Assembly (NCBI GenBank): GCA_029212615.1
Contig: JARGPJ010000003.1
Span: forward strand, 124,001-188,000
Direction: 5' to 3'
From: Verrucomicrobiales bacterium
GTDB taxonomy: Bacteria; Verrucomicrobiota; Verrucomicrobiia; Verrucomicrobiales; DEV007
Length of the DNA stretch: 64,000 nucleotides
Translations under genes and position numbers: made by a program
In this document: positions 52,686 through 62,682 of the stretch, one piece after another
Layout of the letters: the number at the start of each line of letters is the position of its first letter
Position numbering within the stretch: the first letter of the stretch is position 1
Notes under the pieces: model-generated
What the model was told of the DNA's origin: nothing
The model's database searches: none
Seen by the model: the letters and a program-made list of their open reading frames with translations, nothing else

Positions 52686-54071
52686 ATGCGTTCCCTCATC
52701 GTATGGGCTCTTACCGCCCTGACCCTTCCCGTATTCTCCAACGACCGGCCGAATGTTCTTCTCATTTGTATCGATGACCTTCGCCCCGAGCTGAATTGCT
52801 ATGGCGTTGACTATATCCATTCGCCGAACATAGACCGGCTGGCATCAGGAGGTCGGGTCTTCAAACACCACTACGTTCAGGCACCCACCTGCGGAGCATC
52901 GCGCTATGCGCTACTCACCGGAAAATACGGTCCATCCTCAAACGAAGCCCTTTTCCAGCGGATCGACGGGGTCAGTTCACCAACCTTGCCCGAATGGTTC
53001 CGTCACAATGGTTACATCACCGTTTCTGTAGGAAAGGTCTCTCACCATCCGGGTGGATTAGGGGGACCTGACTGGAATGATGAGGCCATCATCGAAATGC
53101 CGGGCGCCTGGGTTCGCCATCCCATGCCCGTAGGAGACTGGCAACACCCTCGCGGATCAATGCACGGACTTGCCCACGGGGAGATCCGGGGAAACGCGAA
53201 GGACATGGATCTGTTTCAGTCAGAAGAAGGCTACGACGACATTTACCCGGACGGACTGATCACTGACACCACCCTCAAGGAACTGAATGAACTCGCTGCT
53301 GCGAACGACACCGAACCCTTCTTTCTTGCTGTGGGCATCATTCGTCCCCACCTCCCTTTCGGAGCGCCAGCCAAATACATGAAGCATTATGAGGGAGTGA
53401 AACTGCCGCCGATCCCCCACCCTGAGAAACCGGAGGGTGAAACGACATGGCACAAATCCGGAGAGTTCATGAAATACAACCGCTGGGGGCGCGACCCGAA
53501 TACGGATCATGAATTCGCCGGGGAAGTACGCCGGCACTACGCTGCTTGCGTCACCTATGCCGACGCCCAGGCGGGCAGGATTCTTGACCGGCTTGAGGAG
53601 CTGGGATTGAGTGACAAAACCATCGTCGTTCTCTGGGGTGACCACGGCTGGCATCTCGGTGAACATGCGATTTGGGGAAAGCACGCCCTCTTTGAAGAGT
53701 CCCTGCATTCACCTCTTATCATTCGCTATCCGGGTATTTCCGATCCGGGTTCCTCAAGCGATGAGATCGTGGAAACGGTCGATATTTTTCCAACACTCAC
53801 AGACCTCGCCGGACTCGAAATGCCTGCCTTCACGAACGGCCGTTCCCTTCGTCCGGTGATGGAAGGCAGTGGGCGCGGGCGTCCGGCGATCTCCTACTTT
53901 AAGAAAAACACATCGACGATCCGCACAGAACAATACCGAATGATCCTCCACGAAAAACACGTGGAACTTTACGACCATTCCACCGACGCAGGTGAAACCC
54001 TCAATGTGGCTGAAGAAAATCCCGGGGTGGTCGCAAAGCTGACCACACTTCTGAAGTCAAGAAAGCCGTAA
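52686..54071 (+). CDS. Secreted sulfatase, iduronate-2-sulfatase-like
   Basis: 461 residues with a short signal peptide ([18 protein letters not shown]). Metal site [19 protein letters not shown], FGly motif C69-G-A-S-R73 in [34 protein letters not shown]-like segment ([16 protein letters not shown]), [25 protein letters not shown] (631 aligned region about 315-340), [16 protein letters not shown]. The CGASR motif and the [10 protein letters not shown] box are those of iduronate-2-sulfatase-type enzymes, which act on sulfated uronic acids. That substrate is inference. Divergent from the 1369-residue membrane protein with 166 bp between. Confidence 0.92.
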   Translation: MRSLIVWALTALTLPVFSNDRPNVLLICIDDLRPELNCYGVDYIHSPNIDRLASGGRVFKHHYVQAPTCGASRYALLTGKYGPSSNEALFQRIDGVSSPTLPEWFRHNGYITVSVGKVSHHPGGLGGPDWNDEAIIEMPGAWVRHPMPVGDWQHPRGSMHGLAHGEIRGNAKDMDLFQSEEGYDDIYPDGLITDTTLKELNELAAANDTEPFFLAVGIIRPHLPFGAPAKYMKHYEGVKLPPIPHPEKPEGETTWHKSGEFMKYNRWGRDPNTDHEFAGEVRRHYAACVTYADAQAGRILDRLEELGLSDKTIVVLWGDHGWHLGEHAIWGKHALFEESLHSPLIIRYPGISDPGSSSDEIVETVDIFPTLTDLAGLEMPAFTNGRSLRPVMEGSGRGRPAISYFKKNTSTIRTEQYRMILHEKHVELYDHSTDAGETLNVAEENPGVVAKLTTLLKSRKP

Positions 54072-54144
54072 ACCGTATCCCCGAACCCGGAGCCTCAGGG
54101 CAGAGTGTCGACAGCTTGGAACGTTACAGGGAACACCGGAAAGT

Positions 54145-54900
54145 TCAGTCCGCCACGGCCTCACGGGCAGCGGCAGCAGAGTAATCGCGGTTCAACTTCG
54201 CGATCACATCAGCACTGATCTCTGCGGGGCATACCGCTTCGCACTCATACTGGTTCGTGCAGTTCCCAAAGCCCTCGGCATCCATCTGCCGGACGAGAGC
54301 AAGAGTTCGCTTGTCCTTTTCGGGAGCGCCTTGAGGAAGCAAATTGAGGTGAGTCGCCTTTGCTCCCACAAAGAGCATCGCACTGGCATTCTTACAGGAG
54401 GCCACACATGCGCCGCAGCCAATGCAGGCAGCTGCATCAAAGGAGGCATCTGCATTCTGTTTCGGAATAGGCACCGAGTTTGCATCCGGAGCCGACCCCG
54501 TGCGAACATCAATGTATCCACCCGCTGCGACAATGCGGTCGAACGCGGTGCGGTCGACCATGAGATCTTTCACGATAGGAAAAGCCCGGGCCCGGAACGG
54601 CTCAATCCAGAGGGTGTCTCCATCACGGAACTTCCTCATGTGAACCTGACAAGTGGTGATGCCCTTCTCCTTGCTGTGAGGCACGCCGTTAATCGTCAGT
54701 GAACACATCCCGCAAACTCCCTCCCGGCAGTCATGGTCGAAGTGAATCGGGTCCCCACCATCGGTAATGATTCGCTCGTTTACAATATCGAGCATCTCAA
54801 GAAACGAAGCTTCTTCGGGAATGTCTTTCGCATCGTAGGTCTGGATGCTTCCCGTGTCGGTTGCGTGAGCCTGACGCCAGACTTTTAGAGTGAGATTCAT
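54145..54900 (-). CDS. sdhB: Succinate dehydrogenase iron-sulfur subunit
   Basis: 251 residues. N-terminal [2Fe-2S] plant-ferredoxin domain with C58, C63, C66 ([16 protein letters not shown]) and C84; C-terminal bacterial ferredoxin domain with C159-x2-C162-x2-C165-x3-C169 ([15 protein letters not shown]) and C214, C220, C224 ([17 protein letters not shown]). Electrons pass from SdhA to quinone. Sequence style matches the SdhB of Bacteroidetes/epsilon-type complexes with one b-subunit. Third gene of the sdhCAB operon, 43 bp after sdhA. Confidence 0.96.
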   Translation of the reverse strand: MNLTLKVWRQAHATDTGSIQTYDAKDIPEEASFLEMLDIVNERIITDGGDPIHFDHDCREGVCGMCSLTINGVPHSKEKGITTCQVHMRKFRDGDTLWIEPFRARAFPIVKDLMVDRTAFDRIVAAGGYIDVRTGSAPDANSVPIPKQNADASFDAAACIGCGACVASCKNASAMLFVGAKATHLNLLPQGAPEKDKRTLALVRQMDAEGFGNCTNQYECEAVCPAEISADVIAKLNRDYSAAAAREAVAD

Positions 54901-54943
54901 ATCGTCGTCGGTAAGTTAAAAATAGGATTAGGTTTCGAGGCGA

Positions 54944-56950
54944 TTACTTATAACTCCGGACACTGAGTTTCACGCCTTCGAAAACAAGCTTCTCTTTGTG
55001 CAGGATGGGCTCTTCACCGGGACCGGCATGCTCCCATGCGGAAACATAGGCAAACTCCTCGTCACGACGCTTTGCCTCGCCTTCATTTGTGTAGCCGGAC
55101 TGAACTGCTTCATCGTCCTTGGTAAACTGATACTCCTCCCGGAAGTGACCACCGCAGGATTCCTCGCGATTGAGGGCATCGTGGCACATCACTTCGGCGA
55201 AATCGATAAAATCAGCAACACGCCCCGCTTTCTCGAGTTCCATGTTCACTCCATCAGCATCACCGGGAATCCTGACATTCTCCCAGAAGTCCTTACGGAT
55301 TTCCGGAATGCGCTCAAGCGCTTCCTGGAGCCCTTCCTTAGTGCGGGCCATCCCGCATTTATCCCAGACCAACAGTCCCAGTTCACGGTGAAAGCTGTCG
55401 ACCGATTTGGTCCCTTTGATACTGAGAAGTTTTTCGATCCGCTCCCTCACTTCGGCCTCAGCTTTTTCAAACTCAGGGGCTTCGACCGTCACCGCACCGG
55501 GTGTCTGATCGACAAGGTAATTGGGAAGCGTCGCCGGAATCACGAAGTACCCGTCGGCAAGTCCCTGCATCAACGCACTCGCTCCGAGACGGTTGGCGCC
55601 ATGATCGGAGAAGTTAGCCTCTCCGAGCACGTGCAGGCCTTTCACATTTGACTGGAGGTTATAATCCACCCAGAGGCCCCCCATCGTGTAGTGGACCGCA
55701 GGATAAATCATCATCGGCGTCTCATAGGGATTGTCGCCGCTGATTTTTTCATACATATGAAAGAGGTTGCCGTAACGGGCCCGAATCGTATCCTCACCGA
55801 GGCGCGCAATCGCATCACTGAAATCAAGGAAAACACCGAGCCCTGTCCTCGCCACTCCACGACCTTCGTCGCAGGCTTCCTTCGCTGAACGGGACGAAAT
55901 ATCACGCGGAGCTAGATTACCGAATGAGGGATACTTCCGCTCGAGATAATAGTCGCGATCCTCCTCTGCGATATCCTTTGCCTTCAGTTTCCCTTCGCGA
56001 ATCTTCTTCGCAGTCTCCGGAGATTTCGGTGCCCAGATCCGCCCATCATTTCGCAGTGACTCAGACATGAGAGTCAGCTTGCTCTGGTAGTCACCGCTTA
56101 CCGGAATACAGGTTGGGTGAATCTGCGTGTAACACGGGTTAGCCATATAGGCGCCACGCTTGTGCGCCCGGAAGGCAGCCATCACGTTGCAGCCCATCGC
56201 ATTCGTGGAAAGGAAGAAAACGTTGCCGTAGCCGCCCGTGGCAAGAATCACGCAATCAGCAGCATGACGCTCGATCTCCCCCGTGCAGAGATCCCTCGTG
56301 ATGATCCCCTTGGCATGGCCGTCCACCTTCACGAGGTCAAGCATTTCAGTGCGTGGATACATGGTGACGCCTCCCTTGGAAACCTCTTTCTCCAGCGCCT
56401 GATACGCTCCAATCAAAAGCTGCTGTCCCGTCTGGCCACGGGCATAGAACGTCCGGCTCACCTGCGCGCCACCGAAAGAACGATTATCGAGGAGTCCACC
56501 GTATTCGCGGGCGAACGGCACCCCCTGAGCAACACATTGGTCAATGATATTCGCACTGACTTCTGCGAGGCGGTGCACGTTAGCCTCGCGGGATCTGAAA
56601 TCCCCCCCTTTGATCGTGTCATAGAAAAGACGCCAGACTGAATCGCCATCATTCCGGTAATTCTTTGCCGCATTGATCCCTCCCTGCGCCGCGATGGAGT
56701 GCGCACGTCTCGGGCTGTCCTGATAACAAAAGCACTTCACCTGATATCCCAACTCGGAAAGGGTTGCCGCAGCGGACCCTCCGGCGAGACCGGAACCAAC
56801 AACAATGATATTGTATTTCCGTTTATTTGCCGGGTTAATCAACTTTGCGTTGTCCTTGTACTTCGTCCATTTTTCAGGAAGAGGACCTTCAGGGATCGCT
56901 GAGTCAAGAGTGTCCGTATTCGAGCCTGTCGTAGAACCGTCGTATGCCAT
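54944..56950 (-). CDS. sdhA: Succinate dehydrogenase flavoprotein subunit
   Basis: 668 residues. FAD-binding [21 protein letters not shown] at 48-68, the covalent-FAD histidine H84 in [65 protein letters not shown] region, [42 protein letters not shown] (substrate loop and capping domain, residues about 425-470). Oxidises succinate to fumarate in the TCA cycle on the inner face of the membrane. Membership of the long-form SdhA group (about 640-670 residues) fits the single-cytochrome complex. Confidence 0.96.
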   Translation of the reverse strand: MAYDGSTTGSNTDTLDSAIPEGPLPEKWTKYKDNAKLINPANKRKYNIIVVGSGLAGGSAAATLSELGYQVKCFCYQDSPRRAHSIAAQGGINAAKNYRNDGDSVWRLFYDTIKGGDFRSREANVHRLAEVSANIIDQCVAQGVPFAREYGGLLDNRSFGGAQVSRTFYARGQTGQQLLIGAYQALEKEVSKGGVTMYPRTEMLDLVKVDGHAKGIITRDLCTGEIERHAADCVILATGGYGNVFFLSTNAMGCNVMAAFRAHKRGAYMANPCYTQIHPTCIPVSGDYQSKLTLMSESLRNDGRIWAPKSPETAKKIREGKLKAKDIAEEDRDYYLERKYPSFGNLAPRDISSRSAKEACDEGRGVARTGLGVFLDFSDAIARLGEDTIRARYGNLFHMYEKISGDNPYETPMMIYPAVHYTMGGLWVDYNLQSNVKGLHVLGEANFSDHGANRLGASALMQGLADGYFVIPATLPNYLVDQTPGAVTVEAPEFEKAEAEVRERIEKLLSIKGTKSVDSFHRELGLLVWDKCGMARTKEGLQEALERIPEIRKDFWENVRIPGDADGVNMELEKAGRVADFIDFAEVMCHDALNREESCGGHFREEYQFTKDDEAVQSGYTNEGEAKRRDEEFAYVSAWEHAGPGEEPILHKEKLVFEGVKLSVRSYK

Positions 56951-56985
56951 GTGAATTGTCGGTGGAAGTTTCGGAAAGTTCAGAT

Positions 56986-57747
56986 TCAGGATTCAGAAAT
57001 CGTTTCGACTGCGGAACCATGCGCGGCGGATTTTTCCGGAACGCCTTCGTCTTTCAGCAGGTTAACGGAAGTGAGGAACGGAATCGAAATAAAGCCCAAC
57101 CAAAGGATCAGGGTGACCGCAATGCCGATCTTTCCCGTCACCCATCGAGTCTTTTCAGAACGAAGGCCGAGAGTTTGGAACAGCGAGGAAATCCCGTGGT
57201 TCAGATGGGTGCAGAAAAATGAGACCGCCACGATATAAAACAGAACAACTATCGGGCTCTGAAACCCCGCAATGACCATGCCGTAGACATCGTGCCGGCT
57301 CGGGTCCATCGGATCCTTCATCTTCGCCAGGTCAGGATCAATCCGAACCGTAAAGTGGAGAAGGTGAAAGATCACAAAACCAAGCACAGTGAGCCCGCTC
57401 CAAATCATCATACGCGAACTGCGTGGTGCCTGAACTGTTGCGTCGTAGGCATAGCGTGTGTTTCTCGCGGCACGATTTTCGCGGACGAGGGCTATCGTCG
57501 CGACGAGGTGCAAAGCGAACGCACCGAGAAGTCCGAGGCGGAAAATCCAAATCCCCCACCCATGAAGAAAATGATGGAGGAAGTAACCGTAATCATTCAG
57601 AGACTCGCGTCCCTGAAAAATCAGCAGATTGCCGACCATGTGAGCAATAAGGAAGCCCACGAGCATGACGCCGGTCACGGCGACAATGAGCTTTTTACCA
57701 ATAGAGGATCCCCAAAATCCCAGTAGAGCTTTTCCGAGCGCGTTCAT
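56986..57747 (-). CDS. sdhC: Succinate dehydrogenase cytochrome b subunit (five-TM, di-heme type)
   Basis: 253 residues from ATG 57747. Five predicted helices: [102 protein letters not shown]. Histidines in helices 1, 2, 3 and 4 (HMVGN, LHLVA, HLLHF, HLNHG) would ligate two b-hemes. Single-polypeptide anchor as in Bacteroidetes, epsilon-Proteobacteria and Bacillus type complexes, so no sdhD is expected. It heads the operon and is divergent from the AGCS symporter gene. A 23-codon upstream extension is open and overlaps that promoter region. Confidence 0.92.
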   Translation of the reverse strand: MNALGKALLGFWGSSIGKKLIVAVTGVMLVGFLIAHMVGNLLIFQGRESLNDYGYFLHHFLHGWGIWIFRLGLLGAFALHLVATIALVRENRAARNTRYAYDATVQAPRSSRMMIWSGLTVLGFVIFHLLHFTVRIDPDLAKMKDPMDPSRHDVYGMVIAGFQSPIVVLFYIVAVSFFCTHLNHGISSLFQTLGLRSEKTRWVTGKIGIAVTLILWLGFISIPFLTSVNLLKDEGVPEKSAAHGSAVETISES

Positions 57748-57933
57748 TTCCGGTTTCTTAAGCAATACGAAGCGCTTTTGCAAGAAGATGGGCACTGAAA
57801 TCGAAAAATTGTGCAAAATATGTTCATTCCTCGCAAAATTGGCTCAATCGATGCGTCCAGCTTGTCTCAATTACGAGGAAAAACTCGTTGCCAATATTGC
57901 CCCGCGCCATCTAGCATCACCCATTTTGGAACC

Positions 57934-59667
57934 ATGTCGACCACCTGCCGCTTTCTAGCCTTCATTACCTTGACTTTTGCCCCTCTTGCAGCCAGTGCGG
58001 AAGAGGCTGCGATGTCCATTGCCGACAAGATTGATGCCGGACTGAAGCCGGTTGCAGATGGCGCCGTGGACATCGTTTTCTTCGGAATCGAGGTGATGGA
58101 TGGCGTCACTTTACCCATCGTTCTCATCCTTCTCGCCGCTACCGCCATTTTCCTGACACTCTACTTTAAATTCATCAACTTGCGCGGGTTCGGGATAGCC
58201 CTTCGCACCGCAAAAGGAAAATACACAGATCCGGATGCACCCGGACAAATCACTCACTTTCAAGCGCTTAGCGCAGCCCTCTCTGCCACAGTCGGACTGG
58301 GAAATATCGGTGGTGTCGCCGTCGCGATCGGGATAGGCGGGCCCGGAGCGACTTTCTGGATGATCGTGATGGGGCTGTGCGGGATGACGACTAAATTTGC
58401 CGAGTGCACCCTCGGAGTGAAGTATCGTCGAATCGCAAAAGACGGATCGGTCAAAGGCGGTGCCATGTATTACCTCCGCGACGGATTAAAAGAAATCGGC
58501 ATGGGACCGATCGGTGCTGTTCTTGCCGTCATGTTCGCCATTTTTGTGATCGGCGGGGCGTTCGGTGCCGGGAACATGTTTCAATCGAACCAGGCATTCA
58601 GCCAGTTCAGCTCAACATTTCTCGATCCCGGTATCGCAGGAAGCGGCGGAGCGAAATTGACATTCGGTATCATTCTCGCCGTTGCCGTGGGGCTTGTCAT
58701 CATCGGAGGAATTGTCAGGATCGCTCATGTCACCGCTTTTCTCGTTCCCTTCATGTGCGGGATATATGTGATTGCTGCCACTATCATTCTTCTTACCAAT
58801 CTCGGCGAAATCATCCCGGCGATAAGCACCATCATCTCGGCCGCCTTCAGCAACGAAGCCGTCACCGGTGGTCTCGTCGGCATTCTCATTCAAGGGGTCC
58901 GGCGCGCTGCTTTCTCAAATGAGGCGGGACTCGGCTCCGCCCCGATCGCCCACTCGGCGGTTAAAACAGACAAACCCGCCTCCGAAGGCTTCGTCGCTCT
59001 TCTCGAGCCATTCGTCGACACCGTCGTGGTCTGCACCATGACTGCTCTCGTCATCGTAATCACCGGAACATGGCAAGTCAGCGCGGAGGTGAATACGGCC
59101 GGCTCATCCCTTCTTTCTGAACCCGGCTCCAGTGAAGTTGTTCGGGATCTGGAAGCCGGACAGTTTCTTCATACCCGGGCATCGAAGGCTGATCACCTCG
59201 AAGTTATTGGTCTCGTTTCCCCTGACGACCATTCAGTCGAGGAAATCACCGGCTGGGTCCCTGCCAACTCTGTGACCGACCGGAAAGGAGTGCCGGTCAC
59301 CTCCATGGCTTTCGAGTCGGTTATCTCATGGTTCCCCGCTCTCCTCACGATTGCTGTCGTGCTGTTCGCCTTCTCAACGATGATATCGTGGTCCTACTAC
59401 GGTGAGCAGGGTGTTATCTATCTTTTCAGTTTTCTCGCCGACGACAAGATTAAGATTCCCGTGCTGATCTACAAAGTTATCTTTTGCCTCCTCATCATCG
59501 TTGGTGCCTCCGGCTCACTCGCCAATGTCCTCAACCTTTCAGACTCCATGGTCTTCGCGATGGTCATTCCTAACTTAATTGGCCTCTACTTTCTTCTTCC
59601 GGTCATTAAAAAGGAAATGACGTCCTACCTCGACCACGTAAAAACCGTAGATCAAAACCCGGAATAA
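57934..59667 (+). CDS. AGCS-family sodium/alanine (or glycine) symporter
   Basis: 577 residues from ATG 57934. N-terminal signal-like segment (FLAFITLTFAPLAASA), then membrane helices with family motifs: LSATVGLGNIGGVAVAIGIGGPGATFWM, GMTTKFAECTLGVKYRR, GVRRAAFSNEAGLGSAPIAHSAVKTDKP (central signature), and FSTMISWSYYGEQG. An unusual insertion of about 75 mostly hydrophilic residues (about 382-455: LLSEPGSSEVVRDLEAGQF, KADHLEVIGLVSPDD) interrupts the transmembrane core. A similar insertion occurs in some marine AGCS members. Imports alanine or glycine with sodium. Its stop overlaps the ATG of the DUF4190 gene (TAATG). Confidence 0.9.
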   Translation: MSTTCRFLAFITLTFAPLAASAEEAAMSIADKIDAGLKPVADGAVDIVFFGIEVMDGVTLPIVLILLAATAIFLTLYFKFINLRGFGIALRTAKGKYTDPDAPGQITHFQALSAALSATVGLGNIGGVAVAIGIGGPGATFWMIVMGLCGMTTKFAECTLGVKYRRIAKDGSVKGGAMYYLRDGLKEIGMGPIGAVLAVMFAIFVIGGAFGAGNMFQSNQAFSQFSSTFLDPGIAGSGGAKLTFGIILAVAVGLVIIGGIVRIAHVTAFLVPFMCGIYVIAATIILLTNLGEIIPAISTIISAAFSNEAVTGGLVGILIQGVRRAAFSNEAGLGSAPIAHSAVKTDKPASEGFVALLEPFVDTVVVCTMTALVIVITGTWQVSAEVNTAGSSLLSEPGSSEVVRDLEAGQFLHTRASKADHLEVIGLVSPDDHSVEEITGWVPANSVTDRKGVPVTSMAFESVISWFPALLTIAVVLFAFSTMISWSYYGEQGVIYLFSFLADDKIKIPVLIYKVIFCLLIIVGASGSLANVLNLSDSMVFAMVIPNLIGLYFLLPVIKKEMTSYLDHVKTVDQNPE

Positions 59668-60005
59668 TGGGCCAGGCATCTCTCCCCACTTCCAAAGCCG
59701 CGGTTTGGAGCCTCGTCTTCGGCATCCTGAGCATGACCTGTCTCTGGATCCTGGGATCCATTCCTGCAATCATTTTAGGAATTAGGGCCCTCAAACAAAC
59801 GGGCGGATCCGCTCCTGAAAAATCCGGTCACGGCCTCGCGATTTCAGGAATTGTTACCGGAGTCATCGGCATCCTCACCGGTATCTTTCTCTGGGGGATG
59901 ATCGCCAGCATTGCCCTACCAGCCTACCTTGAAGTACAGGAAAGAGCCAAACAAGCGACCACCACATCCCGGGACCAAACAGTTGTAATCGCTAATTCAG
60001 GGTAG
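59667..60005 (+). CDS. DUF4190 two-TM protein coupled to the symporter
   Basis: 112 residues: helix 1 about 10-35 (AAVWSLVFGILSMTCLWILGSIPAIILG), helix 2 about 55-80 (GHGLAISGIVTGVIGILTGIFLWGMI), with RALKQTGGSAPEKSGHG between, the DUF4190 pattern. The end ASIALPAYLEVQERAKQATT resembles the N-terminal stretch of type IV pilins. Start ATG at 59667 shares a base with the symporter stop. Function unknown; may modulate or stabilise the symporter. Confidence 0.85.
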   Translation: MGQASLPTSKAAVWSLVFGILSMTCLWILGSIPAIILGIRALKQTGGSAPEKSGHGLAISGIVTGVIGILTGIFLWGMIASIALPAYLEVQERAKQATTTSRDQTVVIANSG

Positions 60006-60138
60006 GAGCAGTCAACGAGGACCTATCTGAAAAGGCAACCACCCCTTGTCTACGCGGATAGAAATACCCGCATTTCACTTCCCACTCTTTGACCAAGGGT
60101 GACTCCAACGGTCCAGACGATAATCTGCACCCCGCAAT

Positions 60139-60573
60139 CTACGGACGCACCACTTCAACCGTCACGGTCTGTCGTCCCCACTCGAGAGCCTGCTTGTGGG
60201 TCTTGAAAAAGAGATCAATTTTGCCGCCTTTAATCGCACCTCCGCGGTCCTCCACCGTTCCCCACCCATAGCCTGGAATCTTCATGCGTGTGCCAAAGGG
60301 AAAGACATTGGTATCGGCGGCAATCGTGCCCGGCTTTGCCTTCGTTCCTGAAGCCGTCACCCCAAGCTTCTTACGCTCCCCCTTTTGCGGCCCATACGCA
60401 TAAACCGGCTGCATGAGGAGGTTACGCTTCCACCCACAACACTCCTGACACTTGCAGTAGCCTGTCGCTTCCAGCGTGACAAATTCACTTCGATCTGATG
60501 AATTCCTGCTCGCGCAACTGGTGAGCAGCGCTAAGGCCACGCCAAAGAAAAAGCCCCATTTCATAATTACCAT
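60139..60573 (-). CDS. 3D-domain lipoprotein (MltA-like C-terminal fold)
   Basis: 144 residues; lipobox LLTSC with C20 after a hydrophobic leader (WGFFFGVALALLTSC), so an envelope-anchored lipoprotein. The 3D (three-aspartate) domain is present: VTLEATGYCKCQECCGWK, GVTASGTKAKPGTIAADTNVFPFGTRMKIPGYGWGTVEDRGGAIKGGKIDLFF. Such domains are double-psi barrels like those in lytic transglycosylase MltA and are thought to act on peptidoglycan. Cys-rich CKCQECC is typical of Verrucomicrobia/Bacteroidetes 3D proteins. ATG at 60573 or 60564. An AT-rich upstream tract (60574-60600) may hold the promoter. Confidence 0.88.
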   Translation of the reverse strand: MVIMKWGFFFGVALALLTSCASRNSSDRSEFVTLEATGYCKCQECCGWKRNLLMQPVYAYGPQKGERKKLGVTASGTKAKPGTIAADTNVFPFGTRMKIPGYGWGTVEDRGGAIKGGKIDLFFKTHKQALEWGRQTVTVEVVRP

Positions 60574-60664
60574 AAAGTATGATAATTATAATTATAATAT
60601 TTGCAAGACAATTGCCCATCCATCTATCGATGAAATTTCGGCCTGCAGACGCCCCGCGGAAAAC

Positions 60665-62665
60665 TCAGAAGCCCCCCCGCCTCTCATTCATCACACGTAA
60701 GTCGTCGATCTTAAATTGGATCAAACGAAAGTACAAGTCTCTTGAATCCTCCACCGACTCAAAAGGATTACCTGCAAACTCAAAATGAATCTTCACCGAA
60801 TCAGCCGCCGGAATGGTCACGGCTCCTAGATTGGTCTCAACGAACCACTCCTCGCCAAGTTCAATCGACTTCTCATGATCTCCCCAAGACAATTGAACAC
60901 GACTCTGCTCAGGCAACTGAACCGTCAGTGAAATCAACACCGAAAGCTCTTCTCCTGAGATATTCTGAATTTCCAAAAAACTGCTTTGTTCGGACCACCT
61001 CCATTCACTCGCCCCATCTCTCTCCGGTTCGTAAAATCCTTCCCCCCAGTTCACGTGAAACACATCCTTCTGTCGAAAGAGATAATATGGATATCCAGCT
61101 ACCGCCTCAATGACTTCAATCTCTTCGAACCGATAGCTGTTTCGCAAATAAGCATAGATCTCATCAGCTAGAAAATCGGTCGGAAATCTTGGGTCGCTAA
61201 ACAACGAATCCTCCGGGCAGGAAACCACGTAGTCAGCCACGTTGATTAAAGGAATCGCGGAATCCAGTGAATCCAATCTCCTGTCATCGTAAGCATGAAC
61301 TAGCTTATTTTCTTTCAACGCCACCCACGAGATCTGCGCAGCATCGAAAGTGCCGGGCGAAGCAATGAACAAAGAAGATTCTCCCGGAGTGCGGGAAACT
61401 ATCTCGACCAGGCGCCGGTTTGCCCTTTTCCAACGTTCACCTGATTCATCTCCCGGCTCGTACCAGGTTGGTGAAATCTGAGAGGGCTTAAAACAATAAA
61501 TACCAACTAAGAAGAACACCAGCACAGGCATCGAACAGAGAACTCGCTGCCTCCCTACTGACAGAATAATGGATGCGGCCTCTAGCGAAGCCATCATCGA
61601 AACAATGAAAAACGGAAGCCCCAGGAAAGATGTTTTCTCCGCATTGTAGGTGACGACGGCATAAGCGACAAGAATCATGCTCCCCCAATGGATCATTCTC
61701 CATTTCGCCTGCCTGCCGCTTAACCCCAGATGAGTGAGAAGGATGCCCAGAAAAGTGAGCCCCAACCATCCCCACAAATGGGGCAACGCAGTGTGCCATG
61801 CCCAATGACCAGTCAGGTAGGCGGTGAGACGATCCATCAGGTTCAGCTCAGTCCTCCAAATGGCCGATTCTGCCTCATCAAATACAACTTTCCAGATATA
61901 GTGAACAATTATCTTCCCATTGAATAAATAGAGAGGAAGAGCAACCAACAGCGCACAAAAAGTAAGTTTCAGGAGCGCTCGAAGCTTCTGCTGCAAAATC
62001 TCTTTTCCGCCACGAAACCGCCAGCCCGCCGCCATCAGCCCCAAAACGGCAGTCGACCCGATCATAACGATCGTCAGGGGAAGGGTTGAGGTTTTCACGA
62101 CGAAAGCACCACCGATAGCCACCCCCGCCCACCATGATAAGTCATCGCGTTTCTCTGCAAGCATCCGAAAAAGCAGGGCGCAGGCCAGAGAAATGACCAG
62201 ACCGTAGGCAAAATCCGGCCGGAACTGGTTGGCAGCCTCAAAGACAGTTGGAGTAAACAGTACTGCGATAGCGGCGAGAACACCCTGCCATTGAAAACGC
62301 CAGGGGAAGAACAAAAATGCGGCGGCGGCAAAACCGCTCACGACGATCAAATTAATCACCAGCGGCGCCCATTCCTGATACCCGAAAATCAGGAAACCAA
62401 CCGTCGCTATAAAAACGGAGAACGGCGCCCTCAGGGGCACCGTGGTGAACTGCTCAACCGCTCCTGAAATCCCCTTATTCCTGATTTGTTCAGCATACTC
62501 ATATCCCTCTAAATAATAATTAAGGTCATCATACTCGAGATCGCGAGCCCAACGCCCCTTTTCAAAAACGGTCGTTAGGACAAATCCCCCAAACAACAGG
62601 GGCAATATGATAATACTCAGAACACTGAGCCAACGGTGCTTCCGCAGTATTTCACGAATTCTCAT
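60665..62665 (-). CDS. GT-C-fold membrane glycosyltransferase-like protein
   Basis: 666 residues, roughly eleven membrane helices in the first 400 residues followed by a C-terminal extracytoplasmic beta domain (WSEQSSFLEIQNISGEELSVLISLTVQ). An acidic pair in the first loop, RDLEYDDLNYYLEGYEYA near 42-58, is the layout of GT-C enzymes (ArnT, PMT, GtrC-like), which take a sugar from a polyprenyl-phosphate carrier. No known subfamily recognised. It is 17 bp after the GT2 gene and belongs with GtrA/GtrB-like neighbours, so it probably uses the polyprenyl-linked sugar they supply. Confidence 0.78.
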   Translation of the reverse strand: MRIREILRKHRWLSVLSIIILPLLFGGFVLTTVFEKGRWARDLEYDDLNYYLEGYEYAEQIRNKGISGAVEQFTTVPLRAPFSVFIATVGFLIFGYQEWAPLVINLIVVSGFAAAAFLFFPWRFQWQGVLAAIAVLFTPTVFEAANQFRPDFAYGLVISLACALLFRMLAEKRDDLSWWAGVAIGGAFVVKTSTLPLTIVMIGSTAVLGLMAAGWRFRGGKEILQQKLRALLKLTFCALLVALPLYLFNGKIIVHYIWKVVFDEAESAIWRTELNLMDRLTAYLTGHWAWHTALPHLWGWLGLTFLGILLTHLGLSGRQAKWRMIHWGSMILVAYAVVTYNAEKTSFLGLPFFIVSMMASLEAASIILSVGRQRVLCSMPVLVFFLVGIYCFKPSQISPTWYEPGDESGERWKRANRRLVEIVSRTPGESSLFIASPGTFDAAQISWVALKENKLVHAYDDRRLDSLDSAIPLINVADYVVSCPEDSLFSDPRFPTDFLADEIYAYLRNSYRFEEIEVIEAVAGYPYYLFRQKDVFHVNWGEGFYEPERDGASEWRWSEQSSFLEIQNISGEELSVLISLTVQLPEQSRVQLSWGDHEKSIELGEEWFVETNLGAVTIPAADSVKIHFEFAGNPFESVEDSRDLYFRLIQFKIDDLRVMNERRGGF

Positions 62666-62682
62666 CCTGATCAGTTCTACAG

